From the NCBI GenBank assembly GCA_948470475.1, contig OX419340.1:13637851-13701850 (forward strand): 64,000 nucleotides of DNA, written 5' to 3'. The position numbers and the translations under genes are program-made. The notes under the pieces are model-generated. The model had not been told where the DNA came from. It made no database searches and saw only the letters and a program-made list of their open reading frames with translations. Source of the stretch: Galaxea fascicularis (lineage: Eukaryota > Cnidaria > Anthozoa > Scleractinia > Euphylliidae). Positions 22,806-34,887 of the stretch are shown in pieces. The first letter of the stretch is position 1. Each line of letters starts with the position of its first letter.

Positions 22806-25284
22806 TTACTGCTGGGGTCGAGGGACTTCTTCGATCATCAAGCGAGAAACCGAATTCCATCCCGTATGACCATCAGCATTGCCGCGGCCAGGACAGTTTC
22901 CAATGTTGATTCCAACACGGATTTTTCCCTTGTGGATTTTCTTGCAGTATCCCTCTATTGACCCGGGCCTGTGTTCTTCATAGCCCACTGCTTTTCGTAC
23001 CCACAGCGCTACGTCAATAGGCATTGGACCACTGCACTCGGCACCATTGAAGGTAATAAACCATCGCTTACAGCAGTTGTTACAGATCAGGTAAAAATTG
23101 CCTTGGTAGACGACACGAATAGCAGTATCATTCTTGGTTTTTGTGAACTGACAATTCTATAAAAACAACAAATTAATACAATCAGACAAGTTTGTTCTCT
23201 TGAATACTCCTGCCTACTCTGCAGGTAACCTGGTTGGCAATCATAAGAACACAAATATCATATTCCAAAAAAACAAATGGCTATGACGAAAACGCCTGGT
23301 TCATATTACGGGTACCACGGTAAGATTACGTGGACTCGCTTAAAAAAAAAATCTTTTCTTGACTTTCTTTCTTTTTTTTTAAGGCCGTAGAACACATGGA
23401 CGTCAAATTATCTTAATAAATTGTAGTCAGATATCAACAGTTGAATTATGCATTCAACTTTGATGACTGAGTTTCGAGTGCAATTGTCTATATATATCTG
23501 GAAATTAATCTAAAGCCGTGTTTACACTAGTAATCGTTAATTATACTAAACTGAATTATAATTCAATTTATCATACACTATTCAATTTAATTTAATTATG
23601 GTTCTGTTCACATCATGCAAAAATTCAAATAAACTGGGCAATCTGAAGATGAAAACAAAGTGGCGCACTATCGAACAGTTGCCATGATTTTCAACGCCAT
23701 ACATGATTTGGAGGCCAGGAGAAAGGCAAGGAAAGTTTCGAAGGCTAGAAGAAGAAAAACGCGCCGTGTGAAACAGCGACAATGGATGAGACAGTTTTTG
23801 GTTAAGCAAGCACTTATCTTTGTTTTGGCCACGTGTGCGCTATTTTGTTCAATCACGCACTGTACGTAATTACTTCAAACAACCCCCTTGAGGTTGTAAG
23901 TTTGAGTAATTGTAATTTAATCTAATTATAATCAGGGACTGTAATTAGTTGATGTGAACCTATTTCAAATTTAATTCGATTATAATTCGATAATAATCGA
24001 GGCCTTACGTGAACACGGCTTAAGATACATACCTTTATCAAGCCAATATCACGACTGTCAGCACTCCTCCACACACACTGCTTCCAGTTCCTGTGGTCGG
24101 CATCTTTAGCACTCGCTCCCGCCTCTCCTTTAACTCCACGAGGTCAGGGGGCCCTGCCACACCTCTGTCTCCCTTTGCACCATCTCGTCCGTCGTGGCCT
24201 GGTAACCCATTATGTCCATTGACCCCGTTTCCTCCGGGGAGGCCTGGTAAACCTCTGAGGCACACGTTGGGGGTCTGGGGATGCAAGGTACATGACAGCA
24301 AGAATGGTAAACTCACACAATGATGGCACGTATGATGTGAACAAAAAGCTCTGCGGCTCTTCTTGGCTTTCCTTGTCATGATTGCTTTTGAGTCCTGCAA
24401 TTGTTTTTTTTTTCCTTCGAAGGTGTTTGAAGATCAGTTTTAAAATTCGGAGGACAAAATAAGGATCTTACAACTCATAAGATTTTACTGCTGCTACTGC
24501 TGCTGATTACGAGGCGTTCTCTCTTAATAATTCTTAATTCAGCCTGTATGCGATGATTAATGAGCCAACTCCACATACTCGACAACCTCAAAAATACCTC
24601 ACAAAAACTAGAAGAGAAATTCATTAAAATGCGTATATATTTATATCATTGAGCAGAAAAAAAAAAAAAGGTTGAATAACCAGGCAATCCTTTTCTTTCC
24701 GGCGTGGAGAAGCTTAAGGAGCCTTCAGTGAGCGATAATTCTAGAACAGCAAATTGTAAAACTGTTGTCGGTCAAGGCACTCCCGACTACGGCTCGTTTT
24801 GGGGGCCGGATGTCTGTTTGAAGCGATTATATCGGTGCCAGTTGAAATTGCGAATTAAGGCTAGCATTTTCTTTCTCTTACAATTTCGGTGGCTTTGATT
24901 TTAAATCCGAACAGATCAGAGAGTCTGCCTTTGTTATACCTAACACAGACATGATTATGTCTGAAAAAGGTCACAAAACACTCTGTCAGTAAGACAGCAT
25001 TTTGCTCAAAGTTCGAGTAAATCCGCACATAAACATATACTGAACTGTAGGGACGTCTCGCCTTTAGTTAACATTGTCCGCTAAGATAAAACTTTTCCGT
25101 TTTCAAGTAACGATTCAGGGTAATCTGGCTATATTCCGTGACTGTGTTTCAATGAAAGAAATTCTTGATCGACCTAATTAACTCTCACCGTAGAGGATCT
25201 GGGCGCATTCCGCTTGATATTATGAACAGCACAGTTCACTGGCAGCAGAAGCAGAAACAAAACCACCGGGATTACCGTCTTCAT
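22806..25284 (-). CDS. CTHRC1: Collagen triple helix repeat containing 1
   Basis: Three exons: 25284-25189, 24274-24033 and 23156-22806, with GT-AG introns in phase 0. Exon 1 starts at an ATG and encodes a signal peptide ([19 protein letters not shown]). Exon 2 opens with [13 protein letters not shown] and a short Gly-X-Y run, then [18 protein letters not shown]. Exon 3 holds the conserved C-terminal domain: [29 protein letters not shown], then [12 protein letters not shown] at the end, in the order seen in vertebrate CTHRC1. The protein is a secreted regulator of Wnt/planar polarity and matrix in vertebrates. Expected length is about 229 residues, close to the vertebrate 243. The three exons sum to 689 nt, one short of a whole frame: the collagen frame and the downstream frame of exon 2 differ by one base near 24145. 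Identity is certain; functional state is not. Confidence 0.93.
23514..24020. mobile_element. Harbinger-like element in CTHRC1 intron 2
   Basis: Ends AGCCGTGTTtACAC and gTGAACACGGCT are inverted, flanked by TAA at 23511-23513 and 24021-24023. That 3-bp duplication fits PIF/Harbinger. A plus-strand frame at 23660-23869 has an Arg-rich run ending in [11 protein letters not shown], similar to the Arg-rich start of Harbinger nucleases. The rest of the transposase is missing. The right end lies only about 10 bases from the CTHRC1 5' splice site. Confidence 0.7.
24144..24146 (-). other. CTHRC1: Frameshift site in the CTHRC1 collagen repeat
   Basis: Upstream codons give Gly-Pro-Pro then Asp; one base later the Gly-X-Y rhythm resumes in the next frame (GVKGEAG) and continues to the splice donor. 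One G is missing after the run gggccccct. It is either a real null allele or a one-base error in a GC-rich homopolymer context. Confidence 0.85.
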
Positions 25285-28200
25285 TTTGAAGAATTAAACT
25301 GCACCGGGTTAAGCTTTGTGAATCAAAATAAAAAGGCATTTAGCGAGGCTGTGTTCCGGAGCTAACGCAATTGATGTAAGTATGAGGCTGTGGTTTAAGG
25401 TGACAGATAACGTATTTGAATTCATTTTAACGGGAGTTTTCGTGTTGCTGAGACATCAAGAAGCGGAAGTTAATTTTGAACTTTCAAATTGCCCAAGGCA
25501 ACGCGAGAATGCTGATTCTTCATTCAGATTTGTTGTTTTTATGTATCACTCAAGCTTTTATTTTGAAAATTAAAATCTTGTGAATAGGCTGAAAATTTTC
25601 AAAGAATCATTGGTAGAACTTCTGATCATATTGATCATATTCGGTTCCTTGATTTTTGCCCGCAGTAATAAGAACTTTTAAATAGACGGCAAATTCCATC
25701 GCCAGCTACGAAGCCAATGCTGAAGGCAATCAATCCAGAAATTCTTTCAAAAGAAATATAATTTACTCCCTTTCCCCTTCTAATCATGGGTCCCAAAATT
25801 GTTAACTTAAGCCAGGTTAAATTTATGACTAAATTCAATTTTTGTCAATTTTTTTGTGTTGGGATAGACGGTTCTCTTTGCGACGATGTCGTCGGCTCGT
25901 ATTGAACATTGATCTACGTCCTTCGAAACGACTGCTACATCTACCGAGAAGGAATAATGAATCACTTCATGTCCTGTAGTTTTCAAGTCTCAAACTTCAC
26001 GACCATAGCAATCACGTCACTAGTCTGAGATCGATTTAGGATAGCGAGTTAGAAAAGATTAAGAGTGAAAGCTACGAGTTCTGAGATGAAATATATATTT
26101 ACATTTAATACCGTGATACAAAGATTGGCGAAATCCGTCCAAACCACGAGAAAATCCTGTCGTCGGCCATAAAATTATTGTTGTTAGCATCAGTTTCGGA
26201 CTAATCCATGATAGGAAATCTTACTTTTCTTTGTACTGTAGGTAGACGTTCATTTGACGCAAAACTGAGTCGGTGATATGCATGGCTAGTCCAAGGTATA
26301 CAAAATTATAGTTATAGAAGCCACATGAGTTTTTAGGTATACCCATATATTTTAAAATTAAACAATCAAAGGGTTAGTTGCCATTTTGTCCATCGGAAAT
26401 TAAAACCGATGGATCGTCTTGTGTTGTTTTGATTCTGCTTTCATCAAATCAGTAGAAACTGCATATGCAAATTGTTTGGTTTCTTTTTTAGATTCGGTTA
26501 CTTTTGTGACTTTTGAGTTCAAATGAGGCCCGGTTGAGACGACGCTCCACTCATGTGTCGAACCTAATTGATAGGCCCGTTTCAAACGTCGTGCCACTGC
26601 CGTGCTAAGCTGGTTCGACTGTAGCACGACTCCAGCACGACTTGGTTTCAGACGTCGAATTTAATTCAGTCGAATTAGAAGCTGTTGCTGTAAACATGCG
26701 TCAAACCATAACAAACTGGTTTGCTAAATCGGGCCTTATAATCAGAAGGATAGTTCACCTTCAAAATCCGACTACATGGATGGATAAATAGACACGAATA
26801 ACCTGTCTCTAGTTTTAAAACGGCCAATGAGAACTGCATTCCTGATGACCTTTCTGCTTTTTTCAAGGAATCTCAGATTTGTATAAGCTATCAAAAATAA
26901 TATTCGGAGCTGTTCAGGCCTCTGAGAACCGAAACGGTCCGTAGAAAGACCGAAGAAATCAATTCTACAAACATTTCGTGATACAGGACGCATTCAGGCT
27001 TAAAGATCACTAAGTATTTTTCTTAAACAAAAAATCTGATCCATTTACATTGTTACCGGAACAAATGTTTACTTACCTGAAGCAACTGAAATTACTTCAG
27101 TTACCAAAGTCTGACGGCAATAACGCTGAGAAAACAAAAAAAAACTTCCCGGCATCGATTAGCACACAGAATGAGAATACATTCCGACCTATTTAAAAAA
27201 TACAGTTTGACTTTGGCTAACACTGAGCCAACTCAAAACGAGCTTGAACGAACTGCGATTGCGACGCAGTGGTTTCGTAACGTCTTGACCGATTTTCGTA
27301 TGCTCAAGTGACATCTAATTTACTTAAAGAATCAACTTCCACCGGATAGTGAAAATTGATGTCCAAGTCGTATGGGGTTAACATCGTGGTCACCATCATG
27401 GTCATCGTGGTGATTAAACTTTATAAACATTGTATAATCTGAATATAGTGCGTCTCTCTCTCAGCGATCGCTTCCCTCCGATGCTGAAATATTGAATAGA
27501 CCTGTGCTTAAATGTCGATGCGTGAAGGTGAACAACGTGAACACTGAACAAATTTATTGTTTTGTATAGGAACACTCTGTCAGAATATATTCTCTTAAGT
27601 TTTTGTGATTACCTCTGAACGCTAAAGAAAACATTGAATCTCGATTACGCATACTGTGCATACTTTCCTTCAGGAAATAAGTAAAAATGCCTTATCTGTT
27701 GCAAAAGCACGTTATGGCTATCTTCTCAGCTCACTGATCCATGTGATAGCTCGTTTAGATTCCCAGTTGATGATGTATACAGTAATTCACTCGTATCCCA
27801 AACTCTAAATGGAGACTCAGTCTTTCCTCGGTGAAGAAGGGTGGAGTGAAGGACTAGGAGAAATGGTTTCAGCCGGCCAATCTCTTTATTGTTCGCCCCA
27901 CCCCTGCTAGATATAGTAAGGCCCTCCACTCCAACAAGTTCTACGTTTTCTCTCTTGAACTCCAGCTTTATCCATTTTTGTTCTTTCACTTTTATTTCTC
28001 TGTTGAGTGTGAAGTTGAACATGTTCATTATTTCTGAAAAAAGATCCAACTTTTTTTTTCTGAAAGCCCCGGCCTGTATGCGTTTCGTTTCAGTCCTTGT
28101 TCAAGGGCTTATTACAAATGGGTACAAGAGAACAACTAGCCAGGGTATTGGGAGATGGGCAAGAGAAATATGAGTGGCTACAAATCAACCAAACAACGCT

Positions 28201-28600
28201 AATTGCACTTAGATGAGTAAAGAATCCACTTTCAGGCAGTGTAGAATACCGACATCGCTTTACACGATCATTTCACTCGTTTTTTTCTTTGTGTGCGTGT
28301 GTGTGTGGTTGTACTCATCGCGAGGTGCGAAATTTTCTAAATTCGTTGGAGTCTTTTCGTTGGAGTCATTGAGCAGTCGTTCCCTATGATTGTTTAAAGA
28401 TTTGCGCTGAAAGGTAAGGAAAGAAACGACAATTAGCAATTAGCAATTTTGAATCCACGGGATGGTATCATTTCTGTACAATTTAAGTCTACACACGAAA
28501 CGACGAATCTGATAAAAGTAACAGACGGCAATCCTCAGTCACAGTCGGGGTTCCACTGATGGAGCAATGAATTCAGCAAACGCAATTCAAGGGTCACATT
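25285..28600. other. Intergenic DNA, no gene recognised
   Basis: Holds one MITE fragment (26573-26735). A 107-codon minus frame at 27726-28049 (KVKEQKWIKLEFKRENVELVG) is open but not recognised. It lacks a partner and lies next to text resembling a retroelement tail. Confidence 0.4.
26573..26735. mobile_element. MITE fragment, GCACGAC family
   Basis: Begins aggcccgtttcaaacgtcgt and matches the first half of the complete copy at 55291-55642, including 'cagcacgacttggtttcaga' and 'gctgttgctgtaaacatgcg'. The right half is missing. Confidence 0.65.
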
Positions 28601-28613
28601 CTTAATATTTTTG

Positions 28614-31600
28614 TTATTTATTTCTGCTTTTGACAACTAAGTCAAAAAATGCGATGGCTTGTAACAAACAGTCACTCAGGTCGTCCTTCTTTTCACAAGT
28701 TTTAAAATAGTTAATAAACTCAGGAGAAATCTGAAGGAGTGGCTTGTTATTTCCACCAGACCTGCCGGGTGGACTGTCTATAAAGGATTCGACAAAATCT
28801 TCGCTCCCTCCCATCCCTTGCTGTTCTTTGAGAAATTGCTCGCACTGAACTTCAAACGGTTCTTCGTTTGTGCGGTCTACGAACAAACTCTCCACCAAAT
28901 TCACCGCTGCTCTTTTTTTATTGGTTCCACTTGGAAGACAGAAGTGTTTTGATGTGTAATGCGGGTCAAAGGGTATCACTACACCAGGAAGCAAACATGT
29001 CAACATGGCTTCAAAAACACGAAGATGCACCGCAAACGGAAGAAGGGCTGCGGTTTGTTTTCCTATTCGATGGCTTTGCATTTCAATTACGTAAACATCT
29101 GTCTTGGGTACCTTGTCGACAAATCCTTGAACCTAAAAGGAATTTAGAAAGTATGTTGTCTCAGTACCACCCTAACAATAACTGCTATTGATTCTGGAGT
29201 TTACATGCAGGAAAACTCTAGTTGAGCAATGCTTTTGAGTGATATACCATGGAGTATGGTATATGTGTATCAATATGGTTCCGTGGAATACTGAAGATTA
29301 TGCACTGTACAAAAACGTCCAACCATTAAAATTGGCATTGCCTGTATTTTCTGTGGCATGGTATAAACCAATGTATCGACCATTTCATAGTAAATCCAAG
29401 AAACAATTTTAAATCCAATAACTTTACCTCTAGTAAGGACATCACTGATCTGCATGAGCAGTGCATTTCTAGGCTGTATTTGCTTTGTTTATTAGTTTAA
29501 TTTGTTATATCTATTGTTATTGGTCTTTTTACCAAACTGATGTGAAATCTTATGGGAAAAAAATGTGGCAAGTTTATGGAGAGAATTGTTACACATGTAT
29601 AGCTAGTTTAGGCTTTTTGTCGATGAAATGAAAACAATGAACCTGAAAAAGACAGATAAGACCTCAAATCTAAGGTTTTTTCCTTCTGTTATTATCATAC
29701 AGTTATATCAGGATACTATGTACTTAAAGTTGTTCATTAAATGTGCTTTCAATGAGGACAGAGTACAAAGAAATACCAGGCGAAAAAAAAAATATGGCTT
29801 GCACGAACTTACCAGTGGTTTAAAAACAGCAGGGTTGTAAGGTTTAGGTTTTAATATTTCAGCTCGTGACCAACCTAACACCTGCTTGTGTTCATCAATT
29901 TGGACCCAGGCAGCATTCTGGAATCCAATATCTATAGAGACAATTTCTGATACCTGCTGAAGAATAAGATAAACATCAGTAACCCATTTAGGATACCAAC
30001 AATTTTGTTGTAATAACTTACTAAGGTACATGTCACATAACCCTTCAACTGCCAGGGCTGATTAACACGTAACTTCTCCTCACAATTTCAATACATTTTA
30101 AAGCAAACAGGTGATGAGAATAGACAAATTTATCAGTTGGAGGGTGTTGTCTTGATATAACACCAAATTCTCTTAACCAATTTATAAGGAAATGTATGGC
30201 AGCTTGAAGAAGGAATTACTAATCAGATCTTAAGAGTTTAAGGGTTAAAAATGACAAAGCAATCTAATAAACCCAGTTTCCTGCTCAAGATGGCATTTTT
30301 GCTTTAATGTGGTGTACCTTAAGGGTCCCTGAAATTCCACTTTACAATTCAGATGCCAAACTTAATTCAGAACACTCTGACAGTGTAACTGCTAACAAAA
30401 ACATCCTCATAATTTATGGTTTATGGTTCACCACATGAAAAGTTCAGCATCTGAATCAAAGCTGAGCTTTAGCTGTGCTACAGTTGAAATTCCCAGCTAA
30501 GCCACAAGAAAAACTGCTGAGTTATTCCAAATTGAAATAGCAGTATGGTGTGTTAATCAATTGGGAACTTCTTAAGAACTTTTTAATTGACTCAAGGTAT
30601 CATAAAAAAAATTATTCGGTTCATGAAAAGTTTGGCATCTGAATTGAGCCTTAACTAGTGGACAGAAGTCTTGTGATGGGCTGGTGAGACTGTTATGAAA
30701 TTAAGGAAAATGAATGTGCTTTTACCTCTTTCTTATTGCGCACTAACAGCTCCTGGATGGTTTCGAATCCTTTGGAAGTCTTTTTCTGGACAGCTTCTAG
30801 CTCACCAGTTTCCTCAAGTCTCTGAAAAAATGCTTTACCAAAACCTTTCACTTGGAAGAGTTCCTCTACAGTTTTGAATGGCCCCAAATTATCGCGATAT
30901 TCAACCAGAGAAGCTGCCTTACTTTTTCCTATTCCTTTGGTATTTGAAAGTTCCTCTAGACTCCGGCTGTTGATTTCTACCAGTATCTCCTGCAAAATGA
31001 ACAGATGGACTGATAAGAAGAAATTTTCAATCTATGCCTGCTGGTTTGGTTTTTAAATTCTTTTTAAAGCCATTGCTCAATAATAGGTGGACATGGCCGG
31101 GAGGTGGCCTTCCACAGCTCGTGGGGAGGGGGAAGGATTGCGAATGTACCTGTCACACCCCCCTCCCCACTCTCTACAGGCTTGGTAATAGCAAGAATAT
31201 GTTTTTCAACATCGCGTGAGAAATTGGTGAGATCAAAGTTTTCAACCCACAGGTGTGAGATACACGTCTCACGCATGACAGGCGGCATGTATACGTCCCC
31301 ATCACTGTACAAGCCGGGCATGGATATCAATAACCTACCTCCTTTTTCGCTTGCGGCAAATTTAAGCTGATATTTCCTTTAAATTTTCTATTAACTTTAC
31401 GATCGCGAGCTGGTGGTGAGCTTCCCTGGTCTTCCGTATCATTTTCATTTCTCATCACAGTTGTGCATATGTAACCTCGATGCGAAAACCGAGAACATGC
31501 ACGTGGAACGAGAAACCTTCCACGACAAGAGCGACCACTAATCAAGTAAATGGAACAGGAAGATAAAAAGCGTGTGACAAAGTCATAACTTTCCAACAAT

Positions 31601-31629
31601 AGAAATCGACTCATTGTGTTAGGATTCAT
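28614..31629 (-). CDS. TEFM: Mitochondrial transcription elongation factor
   Basis: Four exons, all phase 0: 31629-31339, 30989-30726, 29956-29813 and 29132-28614. They give 405 codons before the stop; human TEFM is 360. Residues 1-60 are Arg/Ser-rich with hardly any acids, as in a mitochondrial presequence. Residues 98-160 form tandem helix-hairpin-helix motifs (LSNTKGIGKSKAASLVEYR, FQVKGFGKAFFQRL). From 186 follows an RNase H/resolvase-like fold: strand VSIDIGFQNAAWVQID, then DVYVIEMQSHR, FEAMLTCLLPG, and a last helix KKDDLSDCLLQAIAFFDLVV. The HhH plus RNaseH-like order and the LLQAIAFF ending identify TEFM, which clamps mitochondrial RNA polymerase during elongation. Unlike the vertebrate pseudonuclease, acidic residues remain at D194, E250 and D383/D384/D387. 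The start at 31629 is the first ATG; an inner ATG five codons on is possible. Confidence 0.92.
28617..28622 (-). terminator. TEFM: AATAAA inside the last TEFM codons
   Basis: The minus strand reads AAT AAA TAA: the final Asn-Lys codons form a canonical poly(A) hexamer just before the stop. If used, the 3' UTR would be very short. Confidence 0.4.
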
Positions 31630-32784
31630 CTCCAATCAACGTTAACCAACTAACATACAGACTCTGAAACACTGCGACACGTCCGCCATTTTCTGGATTA
31701 CAGTAGTGCCAGTCCTTCGCTATGTAATTTCAGGCTGGGTTGTTGGGCAGTAGAGGAGAGGTCACTCGGCAAGTTGTGGTTTATTTTTAGTTTCATACAT
31801 AATGTTTTAACAACAAGATCATGTGAGGTGCAGACGATCTTGAAAACGGAAAAACGTATATTGAAATGGGTTATTTGTAGACGCTTAGCACAGGTAAGTG
31901 ACAACTTCGTGCTCCTTTCTTGCACAATTATGTGAAAAAATTCGTTTCCAGGCTAAAAGGTGCAGACGCTTGAATCATGCAGTCCAGTTTCCACTTCTCT
32001 AAAGTGACAAGCCGGCATTTGAAGAATTGTACCCATTTTAGCGAGGTTTTCTCTCTGGTTTTTGCTTAGTGACACGGCGACAAAGGGCCAACCGTGGGTT
32101 CCTTGTAAAGATAGCTGAGTACGATCCGTGTTCTCAAGTATCAGACAAAGATTTAGATTTCCGTATCCATTTATACACTTGCAGCTAGCACTCACAACAG
32201 CATAACCGTTCAGTTTTCGTTTCTCTTGATTGCTGATACCCTCTAATGAAGGCGTGAGTCAGAAAATTGCACGGTTTGATAATTACATAATACAATTTGG
32301 GACGTTCCATTTAATATACCCCTTCCCCCCTCCCCCTCCCCCCCTCCCCCACCAGTGTGATGGCAATAATTATTATAATTATTCTGGAAGAGCCACAACT
32401 GTAAGTTCATCTTGAGTCACTGCAAGGTCATTATTTGTTAATGACTGGGCACCTGTTGCCAAAGTACCAAGAAATACATGTACCAAGCAGCTACTGACAG
32501 TACAGTGAAAAGTTTCTGTCAATCATACTGTCCACCTATTCTAAATTACATGACAGCATTTACTTGTCATTTGTGCTACTGAAGGATTACTGCAAGATAT
32601 CTAGTACATATATTCTTGTTATCTGTAGTGGAAGTTAAAATGATTTATCTTGGTTTCATTGATAACCTTTCATTTTTCTTGCTAGGGTACAGCATTGCTG
32701 TTGGTCGATAAAAGAAAACTGATAGAGTTTCAAGTTTGTTCTCTGCATACTTTCAATCTTTGGAAGAGGTAGTTCAACATCAAG
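31630..32784. promoter_or_regulatory. TEFM-ABCA head-to-head intergenic region
   Basis: The two start codons lie 1.16 kb apart on opposite strands. CCGCCATTTT at 31683-31692 resembles a YY1 site, common at bidirectional housekeeping promoters. A splice acceptor-like tttttcttgctag ends at 32685, and a donor-like CAG/GTAAGT lies at 31891-31898. ABCA may therefore have a noncoding first exon near 31.75-31.89 kb. C-rich tract at 32320-32350. The regulatory roles are inferred only. Confidence 0.4.
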
Positions 32785-34887
32785 ATGGAGAAAATAAACC
32801 AGTTTTGGTTGTTGCTGTGGAAGAATGTAGTCCTCCGTAAGAGAGCCCCAGTGCGAACATTCTTCCAAATCGCAATGCCTCTCTTCTTTATAATAATACT
32901 TGTACTTCTGCGAACGTTTGAGATTGAGAACGAGTACAAAGGAAACATCACTTATCCTGCATTTGACATGAAGGGAATGCCACCCAATATAAATTCATCA
33001 AACTTAACTCACATTGCTTATGCACCAGACAACGTTGATGTGCGAAACATCATGAAGAGGATTGAGGAACAGTTCCTACCTACAGGATATAGAATCACAA
33101 CTGTGCCCTTCCATAGTGAGAGCGATATGGTGCAAGCTTTAGTTAGTACAGAAGGCAATGTAAATACAAATGCAAAGTTTTTAGGTGGTGTTGCCTTCAG
33201 TACCAATCTGGATAGCACAAATATTGTTTACAAAATTCGACTGAGCTCAAAGTCAAAGGCAAAACAGCAGAAGACCAGTAATGAAGCAAGGCAACAAGGA
33301 TTTGGGGTGGATCCTAATGCAAACTGGAATACCCAATTTACATTTCCTGTTCTTGAGGTTCCTGGACCACGAAACAGGTATGCTTCTCATGGAGGCCCGC
33401 CACTATACTTTGAAGAAGGCTTTTTGTCAATGCAACATGCAGTTGACTCGGCCATTATCAAGTTGAAACGAAATATTAGTGATCTGAATGTGACTGTGTC
33501 AGTAAAACGGTTTCCATATCCACATTACATCCATGACAATTTTGTCCTGGTCATACAAACTGGTCTTCCTCTGCTTCTGATGTTGTCACTTGTATTCACT
33601 GCCCTGAATATTGTTCGTGATGTTGTCTATGAGAAGGAAAAAAAGCTCAAGGTAAGCAAATTGTTGGCAAATCTTTGCATTACACTGACCTTCAAAAGAT
33701 TAATTTGCAGGTCAGTGCGTGATTTTGTAAATTGTAATTATTGTTTGTTTTCCTGGACTGATGAAGGTAATTCAGAACTGACTTTTTTTGGCAGTGGTTG
33801 CCCCCAATTCTCCAACTTCTCCATACCTACAGTAATCTATTCCCAAAAATACAAACCCATAATAATTATTATTCTTAGTTGACAGTACAAACACATGTAC
33901 AGTGTACACTGTAAGCATGCACATTAAAAGACAAGAGATACATGTAAGTGGTTGCTGAATACGAACTAAGGTGGTCTGTTTTAAGTAATAATTATATGCC
34001 AAAGCAGTGGGTTTGATTTGAAATATTGCAAATACACTGTATTGTTGACAGGCATGTTGAATGGACTCTTGTAAGGAATCTTTAAGAATTTGAAACTGGC
34101 CCTGTGACTTAGTGCCCATTTTTAGGAGGTATTAAATTAATTACTTACACCAGTAAAATTTGATGTTCATGAAACTCTTGTAGTTACAGCTAATTCGTGA
34201 AAGTTCTAAACGTGAATGAATGAGGTAGATGACAAATTAATTTTGAACAATTTTTTTTGTCAGGAATCTATGAAGATGATGGGACTCAGTGGATGGTTAC
34301 ATTGGTTGGCATGGTTCATGAATTACTTTGTGTTCCTTCTCATTGCAATGACCTTAGCAACTATTTTCTTCACCATAAAATTCAACTCTAATGGAAGGGT
34401 ATTGAACCAAACTTCTCCACTTGTCCTTTTTGTCTTCCTCATGTTGTATGCAATATCCTCCATCATGTTTTGCTTTTGTGTCAGTGTGTTCTTCACCAAG
34501 GCAAACCTTGCTGCAGCTGCAGGAGGTATCCTCTGGTTTTGTAATTACATCCCATACTTTTTTATTACACCATACTACAACACAATGAGCCTCGGACTGA
34601 AAGCTGCGTCATGCCTTTTCTCTAATGTTGCCATGGCAATGGGTGCTCAATTGATTGGGAAATTTGAAGGTGCTGGCATTGGATCCCAGTGGTCGAATCT
34701 TAACCAAGGACCTTCCATTGACGATGATTTTTCTCTTGGTCTTGTCATGGTGATGTTTGTGGCAGACTCGTTGATTTATGGTCTGATAGCTTGGTATGTT
34801 GAAGCTGTCTTTCCTGGAGATTATGGAGTACCTCAGCCTTGGTACTTCCCTGTTTTGGCCAGTTACTGGTGTGGGAAGAGTAAGAAG
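32785..34887 (+). other. ABCA TMD1 region (exons 1-2)
   Basis: Residues 1-497. The first membrane helix is around residues 25-45 ([18 protein letters not shown]). A large extracellular loop (about 46-250) carries several N-glycosylation sequons (NIT, NSS, NLT, NIS, NVT). The remaining helices start near [16 protein letters not shown] and run through exon 2 ([14 protein letters not shown] is the ABCA-typical coupling segment). Confidence 0.88.

Noticed and set aside
23660..23869. Independent Arg-rich gene
   Set aside because: It lies between Harbinger-type ends with a TAA duplication, so it is read as a transposase remnant.
27726..28049. 107-codon minus-strand frame with KVKEQKWIKLEFKRENVELVG
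   Set aside because: Open and protein-like, but no family recognised, no splice context, and neighbouring text resembles a retroelement tail.
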